Shown piece by piece: positions 51,601-55,343 of a stretch of DNA of 64,000 nt. Under the pieces are notes generated by a model, which was not told the DNA's origin, did no database searches, and saw only the letters and a program-made list of their open reading frames with translations. How positions within the stretch are numbered: position 1 is the stretch's first letter; each line of letters begins with the position of its first letter. This DNA is from Meghimatium bilineatum (lineage: Eukaryota; Mollusca; Gastropoda; Stylommatophora; Philomycidae), in assembly GCA_034231615.1 (NCBI GenBank), contig CM067322.1, forward strand, positions 100,263,087 to 100,327,086, given 5' to 3'. Position numbers and translations under genes: made by a program.

Positions 51601-54600
51601 CCATAGAAAGCCTCCCTGCACTCCTTCACAGGAAAACATGCAGTAACGAAAGAATAGGTAATAAACCGCTTGATAGCCACATTTATACAAAATTAAAGAT
51701 TATAAACACAGTCACGTGTGTATGTGGTACATACTTCAAGCATGTCATTAATATACAATACTGATGCAAACACACATATAAAATACTGATGCAAACGCAA
51801 ATATAAAATACTGATGCAAACGCAAATATAAAATACTGATGCAAACGCAAATATAAAATACTGATGCAAACGCAAATATAAAATACTGATGCAAACGCAA
51901 ATATAAAATACTGATGCAAACGCAAATATAAAATACTGATGCAAACACAAATATCCTGAGATAAACATACAAAACGGGTTAAATAATAAAATATTACATT
52001 TAAGTAAAAATTATAATTAATAAATATATATACCGGTAGTGATAAATATACGGTAGGTGACCTTCTAATACAGCTTCCTGTGTTGTGTGTGTGTGTGTCG
52101 TATTCTTTCCAGAATGTTGTTGTCATCATGGATACTCTGACCACCTCTCTGAATGAATGTTAATGGCACAGTAGGTTTGTAGGTTTGGTTGTTTGCTCCA
52201 GACATCATCCTCCCAAGGAATGACATGAAAATGTCTTACTCTATATGAACCTGGTCGTGTGGTCAATTGCCCTCATGAAGTCTCCATGAAAAAACTTTGC
52301 TTTTGGTGATTCAGGTGGGGTTCACAGAAATGCATTCCCCGTTGTTCAAAAGCATTCAAGAGGCAGGTCTTGACCCTTCATTCTGTAGCCGATTATTTAT
52401 CGTGACCGTGTCATGTCCTGCAACCTAAATTTTCATGATTCTCCCAAGCATTGAGAATCTAGATCCCTCATGAGTTTTGTTTCCAATATCTCAAGATTAG
52501 GACATGTTCTGACTGTGGGTACAATGTCAGTTTGCAAGACACTCTTGCTGCAGCTGGGAAATTAGGCAGAGCCCCAGAGTTATTTCAAGAATGAAATGGT
52601 ATTTATAACAATTCTTGGCATGGATTTACATTAATATCTATGTTTTGGAATGATGTACTATCCTGGATGGGCTAATTTTTAGTAATACTATCACTAAGTT
52701 TGTCATATTTCTGAAGTATCCTATCGGTTTCGGCGATCATTTAAGTTTGTCACCATGATTGTATAACAGAAAATTGAGAACCGTTGAATTTGATCAGTAA
52801 AATGTTAGATATTTCTACTTCATGATAATAATAATAATAATAATAATGAAACCCAGACCCTGTCAGAGTCGTAGGGATGTCACATTGAGACATTTGATAC
52901 AGAAACAAATAAAATGATGACACAATGCATTTCCAGTCTCTGGACTACATCCTGCTGGAAATCTAATAGCATCATAGCCCTGCTTCAAGGAAGATCTAGC
53001 GGGAGTTTGAGAATGAACGCTGAAGAAGAAGAATGATACAGAAAGATCTCCATCCATCTCTATCCTCTACCATCCTGATGAGTTTGGAAACTTCATATCC
53101 TGTCCATTCCTTAGTTAGTTAGTCGTTGGATCGTCACCACTGCAAACTGGACATGTCCATTGTTGCTCCGATCTCTCCTTGAGTGTATCTGCCATTACAT
53201 TTCTGCTGACAGTACCGGTCCTATGCTGGTTGACCATCATTCTTCTGAGCCCTCCAAAATGTTCACTTCTAGCAACACCGCATTTCAATCCCTGATCTTT
53301 AATCCTGGCCATTGAAAATGAATCATCATCCACATTAGTCTCACTCTCGTGTGCTATATCTCTTATGGAGTTCAAAACGTCAGTGCGACCCATTGTCCCA
53401 TCGCCCTGTGCCACAATTGCGCATGATGACAGTTGATCCGCTCTTTCATTGCCTCAAACGCCCACATGTCCCTGAATGAAAATAAATATAACTACTTTCA
53501 GCCTCGCCTTTCTCAAGGCATCAATCCATTGTTCGCGAACAAGACCTACTTGTACCTTCTTAATCATACTCATAGAGTAACTCAAGATGCAGATCTGCGT
53601 TACCTTCTGTGTGCATACCCACTCAAATGCCCTGGTCACCGCCATAGTTTCCATGGTCATACTACTCGTGACCGCAAAGTCACCACTCTCCTCCCTGATC
53701 ATTTTACCTGCGCACTGAGCTGTGATATTATCCAGCATTGTCTTCTTTTCCCACCTTATTTTCTTCCACCCTCCGCCACACTTTCAAGAACATTGTTTGT
53801 CATCGAGGAATGTCTCATTGAGTGCCTGTACTACCAGAGTTTACGTTAATTAATATTAACTCATACTCAATATCTCAAAATGACAGTTGAATGGGCATGT
53901 TTTAGTATGGTGGTGTCCAACTCTTCTCTGAAACTCCCACAATTATATAGCCACTGAAAACAACAGTTGTTATCGTACCCCATTTTACTGGAAGTTCTGA
54001 ATTATTATTTCACGATGATATGTTTATAAATGTTTGTTTATAAATTGTTGCTTTGCTTGCTACAGGTACACGATGCATATATTGAAAGTGCTGAAATGTT
54101 GACTAAAACAGATCCCTTGGAAGCCGTCAATGTTTATTCCAGATTTCCTGTTTCTGCCAACCCAAATTATGATGATGCCTACATTTTTGGAGAGATTGTT
54201 CGTATTCTCATGAAAGCTGAGAAGTATGATGACGAGAGACTTGCTAAGAATATGATTGCTTATGGAAGAGTTCTGGGAATAGGTGAGAATTTGAAAACTA
54301 TGAATACCCTTTTAAACCGGATTTAAAACATTAGACTCTACTGAAGTAAGATGTTTCATGCCTTTAATTCCTGATTTCTGTCAAGCTGCTACTGTAGCCA
54401 GTTAAGCAAACTGTTACTGCTGGTAAGTGCTGCTGAAACAGCCAGTCAAACAAACTACTACTGCAAGTAAGCTGCTAAAACAGTCAGTCAAGCAAACTAA
54501 TAGTACAGATAAGCAGCTAAAATAGCCAGACTACTTCTGCAATTAGGCGCAAAATGTGATATGGAAAACCCATGTTGTTTGTTATTCCCCTTAATTAGTG

Positions 54601-55250
54601 ATTTCACACAGTCAAAAGCTTGAGTGTAATCTATTTCACACAGTCAAAAGCTTGAGTGTAATCTATTTCACACAGTCAAAAGCTTGAGTGTAATCTATTT
54701 CACACAATCAAAAGCTTGAGTGTATTTCACACAATCAAAAGCTTGAGTGTAATCTATAAAACATACATGCAAGTCAGTGTTGAATTCTCTGTATTTTTCT
54801 ATGATTATCCTCAAAACTCTGCTTAGGTTTGTGAATCTTCTTGTGTCGCACACTGCAGCTTTTCCTTTCTTCAAGCTGTCAATTGCTGCCCTTATTTCTT
54901 CTTTTGTCGCACACTGCAGCTTTTCCTTTCTTCAAGCTGTCAATTGCTGCCCTATTTTCTTCTTTTGTCGCACACTGCAGCTTTTCCTTTCTTCAAGTTG
55001 TCAATTGCTGCCCTTATTTCTTCTTTTTTTGTCGCACACTGCAGCTTTTCCTTTCTTCAAGCTGTCAATTGCTGCCCTTATTTCTTCTTTTGATGGTTCC
55101 GGTTCCTGTGTTTCTTTCAATGTGTGATTGGTCCGTTAAAAATTTGTTTGGGATGGTACCAGATGGCAAAACCAGATTAAAATAGTAATTGTTTAGATAT
55201 TTGTATGTATATGTGCATGTATATTTAGGTATTTATGTTTATTCAAATGG

Positions 55251-55343
<93 letters not shown>

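Larger units (their letters stand above)
54540..55190 (-). mobile_element. LINE reverse-transcriptase fragment with two expanded motifs
   Basis: Minus strand reads [22 protein letters not shown] (pre-motif block of non-LTR RTs), then [20 protein letters not shown] and [10 protein letters not shown] (RT motif A). Both blocks are tandemly amplified: see 54601-54758 and 54845-55092. Confidence 0.85.
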
